Below, piece by piece: positions 18,515 to 27,546 of a stretch of DNA of 64,000 nt (positions are counted from its first letter, which is position 1; every line of letters starts with the position of its first letter). A model generated the notes under the pieces. It was given only the letters and a program-made list of their open reading frames with translations. It made no database searches and was not told the DNA's origin. A program made the position numbers and the translations under genes. This DNA is from Burkholderiales bacterium (lineage in GTDB: Bacteria; Pseudomonadota; Gammaproteobacteria; Burkholderiales; Burkholderiaceae): positions 1-64,000 of the forward strand of contig JAMFSK010000115.1 in NCBI GenBank assembly GCA_026225235.1. Reading direction: 5' to 3'.

Positions 18515-18570
18515 TTGTCTGTCTCCGAGGGGTTCCTCTGCACGCCGCAAGGGAACCGGTATTCTCTAAT

Positions 18571-18617
18571 TGACACATCTGTCATTTCGTATTTTAGTGA
18601 AAATGACAAATTCGTCA
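18571..18617. promoter_or_regulatory. Two matching 14-bp inverted repeats, candidate TetR operators
   Basis: TGACACATCTGTCA (18571-18584) and TGACAAATTCGTCA (18604-18617) share the form TGAC-N6-GTCA. Their centres are 33 bases apart, about three helical turns, so two dimers would bind the same face. They lie in the 163-base space between the leftward FAH gene and the rightward TetR gene, where promoters for both must be. This is the pattern expected for an autoregulating TetR repressor that also controls the adjacent operon. Confidence 0.6.
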
Positions 18618-18677
18618 ACATGAATAGGATCGGGACAAACCCGAGTGCTTTTGCGCTGTTAAACTTCGTCCCATTCA

Positions 18678-19382
18678 ATGGAAAAGCCCATGCGAGAGCA
18701 TCAGTCGGACGAGAATTACCGGACCCGCGTCGGTGCGCAGCGACGCGAGAAAACCCGCAACCGGCTTATCGAGAGCGCGCTCGGGGTCTTTGCGGAGAAA
18801 GGGGCAGACGCGCCGCTGATCGAAGACTTCATTGCGGCCGCCGGGGTGGCGCGCGGCACCTTCTATAACTACTTCCGGACCACAGGCGAACTTCTGTCAG
18901 CCGTTGCGGGTGAAAGCAGCGATGAGGTGCTCGCCGTGATCGACCCGCTCGTGCGCGAGGTCAAGGATCCGGCCGGACGTGTGGCGCGGGGCTCCCGGCT
19001 CTACATGCTGATGGCGCGCCGATACCCACTGTGGGGTGCCTTCATTACACGTGTCGGTACCAAGCGCGGTTCGCGCGGCCAACTGCTCGACGCGTACCTG
19101 ACTCGCGACCTCACGATGGCGATCGAGCAAGGACGTTTCAGTGTGGCCAACGTAGTGGTTGCACGCGATGTCGCGCTGGGTACCATCATGTATGGTATTG
19201 AGACACTGCTGTCCGGCGACGCACCACCTGACTACGCGGAACAGGCGATGTATGCCGTGCTGCAGGCGTTCGGCCTCGACGCAGACGAGGCAAGACAGAT
19301 CGCCTATGCGCCGCTGGTCGAATGCAGCGCGCCGCAGGGTGCCATTTTTGAACGAATCGAAGCGAGCGTCGAAGCGAAGTAG
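18678..19382 (+). CDS. TetR/AcrR-family transcriptional regulator
   Basis: 234 residues. The N-terminal helix-turn-helix is standard: RREKTRNRLIESALGVFAEKG, then EDFIAAAGVARGTFYNYF. The C-terminal part is a helical ligand-binding and dimerisation domain without a specific signature. Met5 is a possible alternative start. The gene is divergent from the ring-cleavage operon and is followed after 20 bases by cytochrome b561, which may be cotranscribed. Its ligand is probably the aromatic substrate or an early intermediate of that pathway; this rests on position and the paired inverted repeats only. Confidence 0.9.
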   Translation: MEKPMREHQSDENYRTRVGAQRREKTRNRLIESALGVFAEKGADAPLIEDFIAAAGVARGTFYNYFRTTGELLSAVAGESSDEVLAVIDPLVREVKDPAGRVARGSRLYMLMARRYPLWGAFITRVGTKRGSRGQLLDAYLTRDLTMAIEQGRFSVANVVVARDVALGTIMYGIETLLSGDAPPDYAEQAMYAVLQAFGLDADEARQIAYAPLVECSAPQGAIFERIEASVEAK

Positions 19383-19402
19383 CGCTTCCAGATGGAGCAG
19401 CT

Positions 19403-19963
19403 ATGACCGGTTTTCGGGCAAGACCTGCCGCCTTGCGCTATACGCGTCCGGCGATCACTTTTCACTGGCTGATTGCGATCCTGATCGTGAGCGCATTCTG
19501 GATCGGCTTTGTGATGACGGACATCCCGGGCTTCACGCCCACCAAGCTCAAATATTTCTCATGGCATAAATGGATCGGCGTGACCGTGTTCGCCCTGGTC
19601 GTGCTGCGCACGCTGTGGCGTCTCACGCACCCCGCTCCGCGTTTGCCTTCGGGAATGGCCGGCTGGCAGCGCGGCGCCTCGCATGCCGTGCATTTTCTGC
19701 TGTACGTCCTGATGTTCGCCGTGCCGATCTCAGGGTACTTCTATACCTCGGCCGCAGGCGTGCCGGTGGTCTATCTGGGGCTCGTGCAATTGCCGATGGT
19801 GGTCGCAAAAGACCCGGCACTGCGCGATGTATTGAAGCAGGTTCACATCACGCTCGACTGGATCCTGCTCGTCACGATCGGCCTTCACTTGCTTGGGGTG
19901 CTCAAGCATCTCGTGATCGATCGCGACGGATTGCTGAGCCGGATGAACCCGTTTGGCCGCTAG
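19403..19963 (+). CDS. Cytochrome b561 family protein
   Basis: 186 residues with four membrane helices and the four haem-ligating histidines in usual places: AITFHWLIAILI (helix 1), FSWHKWIGVTVFALVVLRTLWRL (helix 2), SHAVHFLLYVLMFAVPISGY (helix 3) and VHITLDWILLVTIGLHLLGVLKHL (helix 4). Members move electrons from ubiquinol or superoxide to periplasmic acceptors. GGAG precedes the ATG at 19403. It starts 20 bases after the TetR stop, so the two may share a transcript. It could supply redox balance to the oxygenase pathway, but b561 genes occur in many contexts. Confidence 0.9.
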   Translation: MTGFRARPAALRYTRPAITFHWLIAILIVSAFWIGFVMTDIPGFTPTKLKYFSWHKWIGVTVFALVVLRTLWRLTHPAPRLPSGMAGWQRGASHAVHFLLYVLMFAVPISGYFYTSAAGVPVVYLGLVQLPMVVAKDPALRDVLKQVHITLDWILLVTIGLHLLGVLKHLVIDRDGLLSRMNPFGR

Positions 19964-19972
19964 CCGACGAGG

Positions 19973-19995
19973 GGCCGGACGTGCGTAGACCGGCC
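19973..19995. terminator. Hairpin between convergent cytochrome b561 and pyrophosphohydrolase genes
   Basis: GGCCGG (19973-19978) pairs with CCGGCC (19990-19995) over an 11-base loop in the 36-base gap. Neither side has a T run, so it is a weak bidirectional terminator candidate. Confidence 0.35.
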
Positions 19996-19999
19996 GTGC

Positions 20000-20326
20000 C
20001 TAAACCGATGGCCGCGGGTACTTCCTCGCGTTCATCTCGATCTTGGCTTCGACCGCTGCGTTGAGGTCGACTTTCATCACAGTGCAGAGTTGCACGAGGT
20101 AGATCGTGATATCGGCGAGTTCTTGCCGGACGTGATCGGCTTCGTCGCTTTGCATTACGGCGCGCGATTCGGCCTCGGTCGACCATTGAAAGATTTCGAC
20201 GAGTTCGGCCGCTTCGACGCTCAAGGCCATCGCGAGATTCTTGGGCGAGTGATACTTGTCCCAGTCCCGCTCGCGGGCGAATTGGGCGGCCGCGGCGGCC
20301 AGTCCGGCAGTGTCGATCAGCTTCAC
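20000..20326 (-). CDS. MazG-like nucleotide pyrophosphohydrolase (dCTPase/YpjD type)
   Basis: 108 residues from the GTG at 20326, which has GAGGA five bases upstream; a GTG at 20344 lacks one. The all-alpha NTP pyrophosphatase motifs are present: RDWDKYHSPKNLAMALSVEAAELVEIFQW supplies the first two acidic ligands (ExxE), and VRQELADITIYLVQL the second pair (ExxD). Such enzymes hydrolyse (d)NTPs, in several cases modified dCTP, to the monophosphate. The end KIEMNARKYP is also characteristic. The AtoE-type gene lies upstream on the same strand. Confidence 0.85.
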   Translation of the reverse strand: MKLIDTAGLAAAAAQFARERDWDKYHSPKNLAMALSVEAAELVEIFQWSTEAESRAVMQSDEADHVRQELADITIYLVQLCTVMKVDLNAAVEAKIEMNARKYPRPSV

Positions 20327-20367
20327 GCTTTCCTCGGGTGGCACGTTGAGGGAGTCACTGTATTGGA

Positions 20368-21750
20368 TCAGGGAATCAGCCAGAGCGCCAACACATAGAT
20401 CACCAGCGAAACCACGAAAGTGATGGCGGTATAGCCCATCACACGCTGAATCCGGATGCCCGCGATGGCCACGACTGGCACGGCCCAGAACGGCTGAAGC
20501 ATGTTCGACACGTTCTCCGCCATGGCGACGCCCATGGCCGTGCGCGCGACGGGCGCATGAAGTGTCAGCGCAGCGGGCAGCACGAACGGTCCTTGCACTG
20601 CCCAGTGCCCACCTGCGCTCGGAATCAGCAGGGTGATGATCAGCGAACTCAGGAAGCTCCAGACCGCGAGCGTAGCGGGCGTGGCGATCGCGACAAAGGC
20701 CTTGGCGATAACCGACGCGAGGCCGGTACCCGTCATGATCCCCATGATGCCGCCGTACACCGGGTATTGCAGCAGCATCGGCCCGGTTTGCGCGGCCGCG
20801 CGGCGGATCGCCTCGGCATAGGCGATCGGCGAGCGCTGCAAGGCCAGGCCGATCAGCAGGAAGATCAGGATGGTCGTGTTGATGTCGAGCTCAAAGCCCT
20901 TGGTGCTCCACGTCATGCCCAGATAGCCAACCCCCAGCGCGAGCAGTAGCAGGGTGCCGATCATCGACTGCTCGACACGCGAAGCAAACGAGTCCGGTGC
21001 GGATTCGCGTGCGTGCGAATCGGCCTCGATGGTTTCGCTGCGTTCGACAAACGGCGCGACATCGTCGTCCTTCGGATGGATGAGCACGAAGATCACGCCC
21101 ATCACGACGACGACCAGGATGGTTGGGATCAGGACGAACGGTGCGAACACGGTCTCGCTGAGCGGCACAATATGACCGGTGGCTTTTTCGACCAGGTTCA
21201 GTGCGTTGCCGTGCGAAGCCTGCGAGAGTGCGATCGAACTCGACAGTCCGCTGTTACAGACTGACCAGGCCGAATAGCTGCCGGCGACGAGCCAGGCGAA
21301 GTCGATTCGTGAGCGGCGCGCGATTTCGCGCGAGAGGAGCGCGCCCACCACGAGGCCAAGGCCCCAGTTCAGCCAGGCGGCAATCGCGACCACCGGGAAC
21401 ACCAGCAGGGCGGCACGCGTAGGCGTTTGCACGCCGGCGGCCAGTGCACGCAGGCCGCGCTGGACGATCGGTGCGGCGGCGATCGCGTAACCCGTTGCGA
21501 GGATCAAGATCATCTGCAGCGCGAAACCGAGGATCTTGAACGTGCCTTCATACCAGGATCCGAGGATCGTCGGCAGCGAGCCATGCGGTGCGAAGAAAGC
21601 GGATAGAAGAACGACGACGAGGGTGAGACCGATCGAGAGGACAAACGGGTCGGGCATGACCTGCTCGAACACGTAGACCAGGCTCGCGACGACGCCCCGT
21701 CGGCCGGGTGCGCGTGGGGCGGCCGCAGGGGTTTTTTGTAATCCGTTCAT
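20368..21750 (-). CDS. atoE: AtoE-family short-chain fatty acid transporter
   Basis: 460 residues, 11-12 predicted membrane helices and one hydrophilic loop (about 233-260, HPKDDDVAPF through ASRVEQ). Family signatures are VYVFEQVMPDPFVLSIGLT near the N-terminus, WLNWGLGLVVGALLSREIARR, YSAWSVCNSGLSSSI and PSAGGHWAVQGPFVLPAA. AtoE in E. coli imports acetoacetate and short-chain fatty acids. No ato genes for CoA transfer or thiolysis are adjacent here. The pyrophosphohydrolase follows after about 41 bases and may be cotranscribed. The preceding 241 bases up to the cobC stop show nothing recognisable. Confidence 0.85.
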   Translation of the reverse strand: MNGLQKTPAAAPRAPGRRGVVASLVYVFEQVMPDPFVLSIGLTLVVVLLSAFFAPHGSLPTILGSWYEGTFKILGFALQMILILATGYAIAAAPIVQRGLRALAAGVQTPTRAALLVFPVVAIAAWLNWGLGLVVGALLSREIARRSRIDFAWLVAGSYSAWSVCNSGLSSSIALSQASHGNALNLVEKATGHIVPLSETVFAPFVLIPTILVVVVMGVIFVLIHPKDDDVAPFVERSETIEADSHARESAPDSFASRVEQSMIGTLLLLALGVGYLGMTWSTKGFELDINTTILIFLLIGLALQRSPIAYAEAIRRAAAQTGPMLLQYPVYGGIMGIMTGTGLASVIAKAFVAIATPATLAVWSFLSSLIITLLIPSAGGHWAVQGPFVLPAALTLHAPVARTAMGVAMAENVSNMLQPFWAVPVVAIAGIRIQRVMGYTAITFVVSLVIYVLALWLIP

Positions 21751-21991
21751 TGCTGCAAATGCTCCTTCTATACGGCGTGTCGGTGCCGCCGCTTATCGTA
21801 GTGAGTCGTGTGTGGTTTGCTGTACGCGGGACGTTGCTATGCGCTGAACCGCGTGGTCAGGCGGTCTTTGAAAGCAAGTTGAAAACTTTGCGAAAGAACG
21901 CCGTCGACCACATTACAACTTCCGCCCGAGGGGAGGCACTGAATTTATTCAGTATCTGGAATGTCTGCAGTTCAGTACAGCGCGGCCCGTT

Positions 21992-23164
21992 TCAGCAAAC
22001 TGCACGTTGAAGCCCGTCCTGCAAGGCTGCCCAGCCACTTTCATCTGATGGCAGACCGAAGCGAAGGCTCGGTATGCGGTCGAAATACCGTACCCAGATA
22101 CCGGTCTTTGCGAGTGCGTTGTGGAGTGCCGCGGCACGTAAATCGGGCGTCCAGGCAAACAACGTCGTTCGGAATACGCACAGTCCGCGGGCTTCGAGCA
22201 GGGCGGCGAGGCGTGCGGCGGCAAGCGGCAAATGCGCGCGGGTCGCTTGTTGCCAGGTGGTATCGAGCAAGGCGGCACGCACCACGGCGCGGGCCGGGCC
22301 GGTGACGGTCCACGGGCCACGCAGAAGGCGTGCCGTTTCGAGCAAGGCTCGCTCGGCGAGCATGAACCCTGCGCGCGCGCCGGCCAGCCCAAAGAACTTG
22401 CCGACCGAGCGGAGCACGATCAGACCGGGACGGTCCGAAGCGAAGGCGATGCTGTGCGCAGGCGTCGCATCTGCAAACGCTTCGTCGACGATCAGGTAGC
22501 CGCCGCGAGCGACGAGCTGGGCGTGCCAGTCGAGCAGCGTCGCGGTATCGAAGACTTCGGTGGTCGGGTTGTTGGGATTGACGATGACCAGATGCCGCCA
22601 ATGTGCGGGCAGTGCTTGTCCCGCGACAAGTTGAACCGGGTCCGACTTGGCCTGCGAGTGAACATCGACATGACGGACGTGGCCGTCGACGGGGAGGCCG
22701 CTTTCGGCAACCATTGGATTGCCCTCGGCAATGATCCCGCTGTGCAAGGAGGGATTGATCGCTTCAACCAGCGGCCCACTGACGAAGCGATCGACCGGGA
22801 ACCCAGCATGTTCGAACGCGGGACCGTATTCGCCATAGGTCAATGCGCTGATGCCGACGGTGCCAGCAGAGAGCAATTGCGGCAGCATCCGGATCGCGGC
22901 CTGAGTGCCGGCCACGGCAAGCGCGTTGGCTGCGCCATAGCAAGCAGCCGCGACCGCTTCGAGGTCGTCGTCATCATCGGGCAGGCGCAACCAGGCCTGC
23001 GGATCGATCGTCGGGACCGGATAGCCGTCGGGATTGATCCCGGTCGACAAATCGAGCCATTGCTCGCGTGCGATGCCGAAGCGTCGCACTGCATCATCGA
23101 GGTTGCCGCCATGGGGAATCACGACACGCGGGAGCGGGGGGGAGGGAAGGGATGGGCCGTTCAT
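21992..23164 (-). CDS. cobC: Threonine-phosphate decarboxylase (CobC/CobD), cobalamin biosynthesis
   Basis: 390 residues, PLP-dependent class I/II aminotransferase fold. VIPHGGNLDDAVRRFGI, WLDLSTGINPDGYP, HLVIVNPNNPTTEVFD, YLIVDEAFADA and the PLP lysine motif VGKFFGLAGARAGFML are all present. The enzyme makes (R)-1-amino-2-propanol phosphate for the nucleotide loop. The ATG at 23164 overlaps the stop of the upstream cbiB gene (ATGA), so translation is coupled. Between GPLVEAINPS and ALPAHWRH there are about 50 residues, which looks longer than usual in this family; this may be a small insertion and needs an alignment to confirm. Confidence 0.9.
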   Translation of the reverse strand: MNGPSLPSPPLPRVVIPHGGNLDDAVRRFGIAREQWLDLSTGINPDGYPVPTIDPQAWLRLPDDDDDLEAVAAACYGAANALAVAGTQAAIRMLPQLLSAGTVGISALTYGEYGPAFEHAGFPVDRFVSGPLVEAINPSLHSGIIAEGNPMVAESGLPVDGHVRHVDVHSQAKSDPVQLVAGQALPAHWRHLVIVNPNNPTTEVFDTATLLDWHAQLVARGGYLIVDEAFADATPAHSIAFASDRPGLIVLRSVGKFFGLAGARAGFMLAERALLETARLLRGPWTVTGPARAVVRAALLDTTWQQATRAHLPLAAARLAALLEARGLCVFRTTLFAWTPDLRAAALHNALAKTGIWVRYFDRIPSLRFGLPSDESGWAALQDGLQRAVC

Positions 23165-24135
23165 GCGATCAAATGAGCCAGTGCACCGACGAGCAGCAAG
23201 ACCGTCAGCCAGAGCCATGTCGCATGACGGACCAGCCCCAACGCCCGGTCGATATCGTCAGCGCGCGGCGGCCGGCCGGCGCCCAGCAAGGGGCGAATTT
23301 CGTCGACACCGTGGTAGCGGGCGGTCCCTCCGCACACGAGCTGAAGCCCCCCTGCGCCGCTTGCCATGACGGGTCCCGCATTCGGGCTGTCCCATGCAGC
23401 GGCCTGCGTGAACCAGCAATGCAGGGCGCTGCGCGTGTGGCTGCAGATGGCGTAACTGAGTGCCGTCAGTCGCGCAGGCAGATAGTTGGCGAGGTCGTCG
23501 AGGCGTGCCGCCGCCCAGCCGAAATAGAAGAAGCGCGGGGTTCGATACCCCCACATTGCATCGAGCGTATTAATGAGCCTGAATGCGAGTGCGCCGGGAC
23601 CGCCGGCAAGGGCGAACCAGAACAGAGCGCCGAAGATCGCGTCGTTGCCGTTCTCGAGGGCCGATTCGATCGCGGCTCGCGAGAGTGACGTTTCATCGGC
23701 CTGAGACGTGTCACGCGTCACGATGCGTGAGGTCAGGGTTCTTGCCCGATCGAGTTCACCCGCTGCCAGCGCACGGGCGATGGGTGCGATATGGTCGGAC
23801 AGGCTGCGCGCGCCAAGTGCGAACCACAGCAGCAAGGCATGGACGAGCCAGTTAAGCGGCCAGGGCAGCAGGCCGATCACGAACACGGACAAGGCGACGG
23901 GTAAGCCGACGGCGATCGCCCAGGCCAATGCGCCGGCGACACGCACTGCCAAGGCCGGACCGCGCCGCAGTTGAGTGGCGTCGCGATCACGATTGGCGCG
24001 ATGTTCAAGCCATTGCGCGACGCGTCCAAAGCCCACGAGCGGATGCGCGCGCCGCGGCTCGCCGAGCCACTGGTCGAGCGCGACGCCCGCTACCGCAAGG
24101 AGGGGCATCGATTGCCACCAGGAGAAAGAAACCAT
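23161..24135 (-). CDS. cbiB: Adenosylcobinamide-phosphate synthase (CbiB/CobD)
   Basis: 324 residues from the ATG at 24135; ATG 24162 is possible and neither has a strong ribosome binding site. The membrane protein shows LDQWLGEPRRAHPLVGFGRV at the N-terminus, RDTSQADETSLSRAAIESALENGNDAIFGALFWF (the signature region), and LINTLDAMWGYRTPRFFYFGWAAARLDDLANYLPARLTA. It joins adenosylcobyric acid to aminopropanol (phosphate). It overlaps cobC by 4 bases and is divergent from cobQ, which makes its substrate, so the three genes form one functional group. Confidence 0.9.
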   Translation of the reverse strand: MVSFSWWQSMPLLAVAGVALDQWLGEPRRAHPLVGFGRVAQWLEHRANRDRDATQLRRGPALAVRVAGALAWAIAVGLPVALSVFVIGLLPWPLNWLVHALLLWFALGARSLSDHIAPIARALAAGELDRARTLTSRIVTRDTSQADETSLSRAAIESALENGNDAIFGALFWFALAGGPGALAFRLINTLDAMWGYRTPRFFYFGWAAARLDDLANYLPARLTALSYAICSHTRSALHCWFTQAAAWDSPNAGPVMASGAGGLQLVCGGTARYHGVDEIRPLLGAGRPPRADDIDRALGLVRHATWLWLTVLLLVGALAHLIA

Positions 24136-24241
24136 TCGGAACCGGTCAGCCGCAGGAAACATGGGAACACCCGGATGGTGCCACGACTCGCCCGATTCCC
24201 GAACCTGTTGAAGCGTACGGCCCGATGCGATAATGCAAGCC

Positions 24242-25783
24242 ATGTCTGCTATCCCCTCCGAGTCACTGCCCGAAGCCTCACCGCTGACCTCGCCCCGCTC
24301 CTTGTCGGCGGTGCTGCCTTGCGGCACCCTGATGATCCAGGGCACGAGCTCGGATGCCGGCAAAAGCACCTTTGTCGCGAGCCTGTGCCGGCTCGCCGCG
24401 CGCAGTGGCGTGCGTGTCGCGCCGTTCAAGCCGCAGAACATGTCGTTGAACAGTGCGGTCACCCCGGAAGGCGGCGAGATCGGCCGCGCACAGGCATGGC
24501 AGGCGTTCGCCGCCGGCGTGGCGCCGCATGTCGACATGAACCCGGTGCTGCTCAAGCCGAACAGCGACACGGGCTCGCAGGTCATCATCCAGGGTAAGGT
24601 CCACGGCAACCTTGCCGCACGCGCCTACCAGGACTACAAGCGCGTTGCGATGGACGCCGTGCTCGATTCCTACGCGCGCCTCCGGGCGGGCGCCGATGTC
24701 GTCTTCGTCGAGGGGGCAGGCAGTCCGGCGGAGATCAATTTAAGGCGCGGCGATATTGCAAACATGGGCTTCGCCGAAGCCGTCGACTGCCCGGTTGTGC
24801 TCCTCGCCGACATCGATCGCGGAGGGGTCTTCGCCCAGATCGTCGGCACGCTCGAATGCCTGTCCGACACGGAGCGTGCGCGCATCAAGGGCTTTGTGAT
24901 CAACAAGTTCCGCGGCGATGTCTCGTTGCTCAAGCCGGGTCTCGACTGGATCGAGGCGCGCACGGGCAAACCGGTGTTCGGCGTGGTGCCCTTTGTGCAT
25001 GGGCTCTGGCTGGACAGCGAAGACATGTTGCCGGCTGAGCGTCACGCAGCCGCTTCGCGCGAGAAGCCGCTTGTGGTGGTGGTGCCCGCGCTGCCCCACA
25101 TCAGCAATCACACCGATTTCGATCCGCTGCGGGCACATCCGCAGGTCGATTTCCGATACATCAGCGCGGGCGCCACGTTGCCGGCCGCAGACCTTGTCGT
25201 GCTGCCGGGCAGCAAAAGCGTCCAGAGCGACTTGAACTGGTTGCGCGCCAACGGGTGGGAAGGCTATCTCCAGCGCCATCTGCGCTACGGGGGCAAGGTG
25301 ATTGGCATCTGCGGCGGCATGCAGATGCTTGGCCGCGCGTTGAACGATCCCGACGGGATCGAAAGCGAGGTTCGCACGCAGCGCGGCCTCGGGATGCTTG
25401 ATTTCGAAACGACGCTTACGCCGCACAAGCACCTCGTCAACGTGCGGGGGCAGCTCGCATTCGGCGATGCACCGGTGCGGGGCTACGAAATTCATATGGG
25501 CGAGACACAGGGCGCCGCGCTCGGGCAGCCGGCGGTCTGGCTCGACGGGCCGGATGGCCTGCGTCCGGATGGCGCACGATCGAGCGACGGGCAACTGATT
25601 GCCACTTATCTGCATGGCCTGTTCGACGCGCCTGCCGCATGCGCGGCGTTGCTTGGCTGGGCAGGTCTTGAGGGCGTCGAGACTGTCGACCACGATGTGC
25701 AGCGCCATCAATCCCTCGATACGCTCGCCGATGTGGTGGCCGCCAACGTCGACCTCGACGCGCTTTGGCGCGTGGTGGCCTGA
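24242..25783 (+). CDS. cobQ: Cobyric acid synthase CobQ
   Basis: 513 residues from the ATG at 24242; an ATG three codons upstream at 24233 is an alternative. N-terminal dethiobiotin-synthetase-like ATP domain: [21 protein letters not shown] (P-loop) and [13 protein letters not shown]. Then [15 protein letters not shown] and [15 protein letters not shown]-terminal class I glutamine amidotransferase domain: [24 protein letters not shown] with the catalytic Cys, and YLHGLFD with the catalytic His. The enzyme amidates four side chains of adenosylcobyrinate diamide. It faces away from cbiB; the short shared upstream region has no room for a cobalamin riboswitch. Confidence 0.95.
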   Translation: MSAIPSESLPEASPLTSPRSLSAVLPCGTLMIQGTSSDAGKSTFVASLCRLAARSGVRVAPFKPQNMSLNSAVTPEGGEIGRAQAWQAFAAGVAPHVDMNPVLLKPNSDTGSQVIIQGKVHGNLAARAYQDYKRVAMDAVLDSYARLRAGADVVFVEGAGSPAEINLRRGDIANMGFAEAVDCPVVLLADIDRGGVFAQIVGTLECLSDTERARIKGFVINKFRGDVSLLKPGLDWIEARTGKPVFGVVPFVHGLWLDSEDMLPAERHAAASREKPLVVVVPALPHISNHTDFDPLRAHPQVDFRYISAGATLPAADLVVLPGSKSVQSDLNWLRANGWEGYLQRHLRYGGKVIGICGGMQMLGRALNDPDGIESEVRTQRGLGMLDFETTLTPHKHLVNVRGQLAFGDAPVRGYEIHMGETQGAALGQPAVWLDGPDGLRPDGARSSDGQLIATYLHGLFDAPAACAALLGWAGLEGVETVDHDVQRHQSLDTLADVVAANVDLDALWRVVA

Positions 25784-25970
25784 TTCGGCATGCGTCAAAT
25801 ACCCACGCCGACAAGGCCTGCGACCCCGATCGGCCGCCGCCACTGTTACGACTACGAGCGCGGCTAGGTTACGGCCAGGGCTGGCAACGGCCCATAGCGC
25901 CCCAGCGCTCGCTCCCACATGAGACTCCTTCGGCTACACTGCCGGACCGCCGATTCTGAGGAACACCATC

Positions 25971-26189
25971 ATGCCCAACGTTGAATTCATCCTGAACGGC
26001 GAGTTTGTCGAGGTCAACCAGTTGCTCAAACTGGTCGGACTCTGTGACAGCGGAGGCGCCGGCAAAATGCTGGTCGCCGAAGGCCTCGTCAAGGTCGACC
26101 GCAAGCTCGAGACGCGCAAGACCGCCAAGATCCGCGCGGGCCAGGTCGTCATGTTTGGCGACGTGCGCATCCAGGTCAAGGCGGCCTGA
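25971..26189 (+). CDS. S4-domain RNA-binding protein (YbcJ type)
   Basis: 72 residues, essentially a single S4 fold: VEVNQLLKLVGLCDSGGAGKMLVAEGLVKVDRKLETRKTAKIRAGQVV. The SGGxAKxxIxxGxVxVNG-type core is preserved as SGGAGKMLVAEGLVKVD. YbcJ-like proteins are conserved and bind structured RNA, with no agreed cellular role. The MFS gene begins 8 bases after the stop, so they may be cotranscribed. The 187 bases before it, after cobQ, show no other feature. Confidence 0.9.
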   Translation: MPNVEFILNGEFVEVNQLLKLVGLCDSGGAGKMLVAEGLVKVDRKLETRKTAKIRAGQVVMFGDVRIQVKAA

Positions 26190-26197
26190 CTAGCGAG

Positions 26198-27445
26198 ATG
26201 AGTCGCCCCCGAGCCAGCCTCCCGCCCCAGTCGTCCCGACTTTTCTATACTTTCCTCGCCGCACGCGGCGCGTCGTCGATGTCGTTCCAGATGCTGGCCG
26301 TCGTGGTCGGCTGGCAGGTCTACCGCATGACGGGCAGCGCCCTCGATCTCGGCCTGATCGGTCTGGCGCAATTTCTGCCCATTGTCTTCCTGACCTTATT
26401 TGTCGGGCACGTCGCCGACCGCTTCGACCGCGCGCGCATTGTCGCCATCTGCATGGCGATCGAAAGTCTTGCCGCCCTTGGGCTCACGGCTGGCGTGCTG
26501 GGCGGCTGGCTCACGCGCGAGATGATCTTCGGGTTCGTCGTGATGGGTGCGGCCGCGCGCGCCTTCGAATCGCCGACCAGCGCCACTTTGCTGCCCGCGC
26601 TCGTGCCACGTGATCAATTGCAGCGTGCGACGGCCTTGTCGGCCTCGACCAATCAGACTGCCCAAGTCCTCGGTCCGGCCTGCGGCGGCGTCATTTATGC
26701 ATTGAATCCGGTGGTGTCGTTCTTGGTGATCGGCGTCCTGTTCTCGGTCGGCGCGTTTCTGGTGGCCAGTCTCAAGCTGGTCGCACGGCCCGTTTCGCGT
26801 GAACCGGTCACCTTGGCTTCCGTGTTTTCGGGCATCGAATTCATCCGCAGCAAGCCGGTGATGCTTGGCACAATCTCGCTCGACCTCTTTGCCGTGTTGC
26901 TCGGCGGGGCCACGGCACTCCTGCCGATCTTTGCCCACGACGTGTTTCACACCGGCCCGTGGGGCCTCGGCGTGCTGCGTTCGGCGCCGGCTGTCGGTGC
27001 GGTGGGGATGTCCCTGGTGCTCGCGAACCGTCCCCTCGCGGGACCGATCGGCAAGATCCTGTTCGGCTCGCTGCTGGTATTTGGCTCGGCGACCGTCGTC
27101 TTTGCGCTCTCCCGCTGGATGCCGCTCTCGGTGCTCGCCCTGGTGCTGCTCGGCGCGGCCGATTCCGTCAGCGTGGTGGTGCGCTCGACGCTGGTCCAGC
27201 TGATGACGCCCAATGAGATGCTCGGCCGCGTGAGCGCGGTCAATATGCTGTTTGTCGGCGCCTCGAACCAGCTCGGTGAATTCGAGTCGGGTGTGACGGC
27301 CTCATGGTTCGGTGCGGTCCCCGCGACGGTGATCGGTGGCGTCGGCACGATGCTGGTCTGCGTGCTCTGGATGCGCCTGTTTCCGGGGTTACGCGATATC
27401 CGTTCGCTCGACGGTTCGGTGCCCGATAAGGCGGTCGAGGCGTAG
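26198..27445 (+). CDS. MFS exporter, EntS-like (MFS_3)
   Basis: 415 residues and about 12 membrane helices. FVGHVADRFDRARIVAICMAIE is the loop 2-3 signature, RDQLQRATALSASTNQTAQVLGPACGGVIY and PNEMLGRVSAVNMLFVGASNQLGEFESGVTASWFG are characteristic of the enterobactin-exporter branch. No siderophore genes adjoin it, so the cargo is unknown. It lies 8 bases after the S4 gene and is followed by a good intrinsic terminator. Confidence 0.85.
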   Translation: MSRPRASLPPQSSRLFYTFLAARGASSMSFQMLAVVVGWQVYRMTGSALDLGLIGLAQFLPIVFLTLFVGHVADRFDRARIVAICMAIESLAALGLTAGVLGGWLTREMIFGFVVMGAAARAFESPTSATLLPALVPRDQLQRATALSASTNQTAQVLGPACGGVIYALNPVVSFLVIGVLFSVGAFLVASLKLVARPVSREPVTLASVFSGIEFIRSKPVMLGTISLDLFAVLLGGATALLPIFAHDVFHTGPWGLGVLRSAPAVGAVGMSLVLANRPLAGPIGKILFGSLLVFGSATVVFALSRWMPLSVLALVLLGAADSVSVVVRSTLVQLMTPNEMLGRVSAVNMLFVGASNQLGEFESGVTASWFGAVPATVIGGVGTMLVCVLWMRLFPGLRDIRSLDGSVPDKAVEA

Positions 27446-27462
27446 CAGGGGCGCCTGCCAAG

Positions 27463-27480
27463 ACGGGGCGGCCCGTTTTG
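27463..27480 (+). terminator. Rho-independent terminator after the EntS-like gene
   Basis: ACGGG-GCGG-CCCGT (27463-27476) is followed directly by TTTGTTG. It is 18 bases past the stop codon at 27445 and separates the exporter gene from the IorA/IorB pair. Confidence 0.65.
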
Positions 27481-27546
27481 TTGTATATAAGTCGGCAAGC
27501 GCCCGAGTTCGCCCGGACGCGCGGACAAAGATAAAACGGAGCTGCA

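Noticed and set aside
24163-24241. Possible cobalamin riboswitch between cbiB and cobQ
   Set aside because: The shared upstream region is about 100 bases and shows no B12-box sequence; the known elements are about 200 bases.
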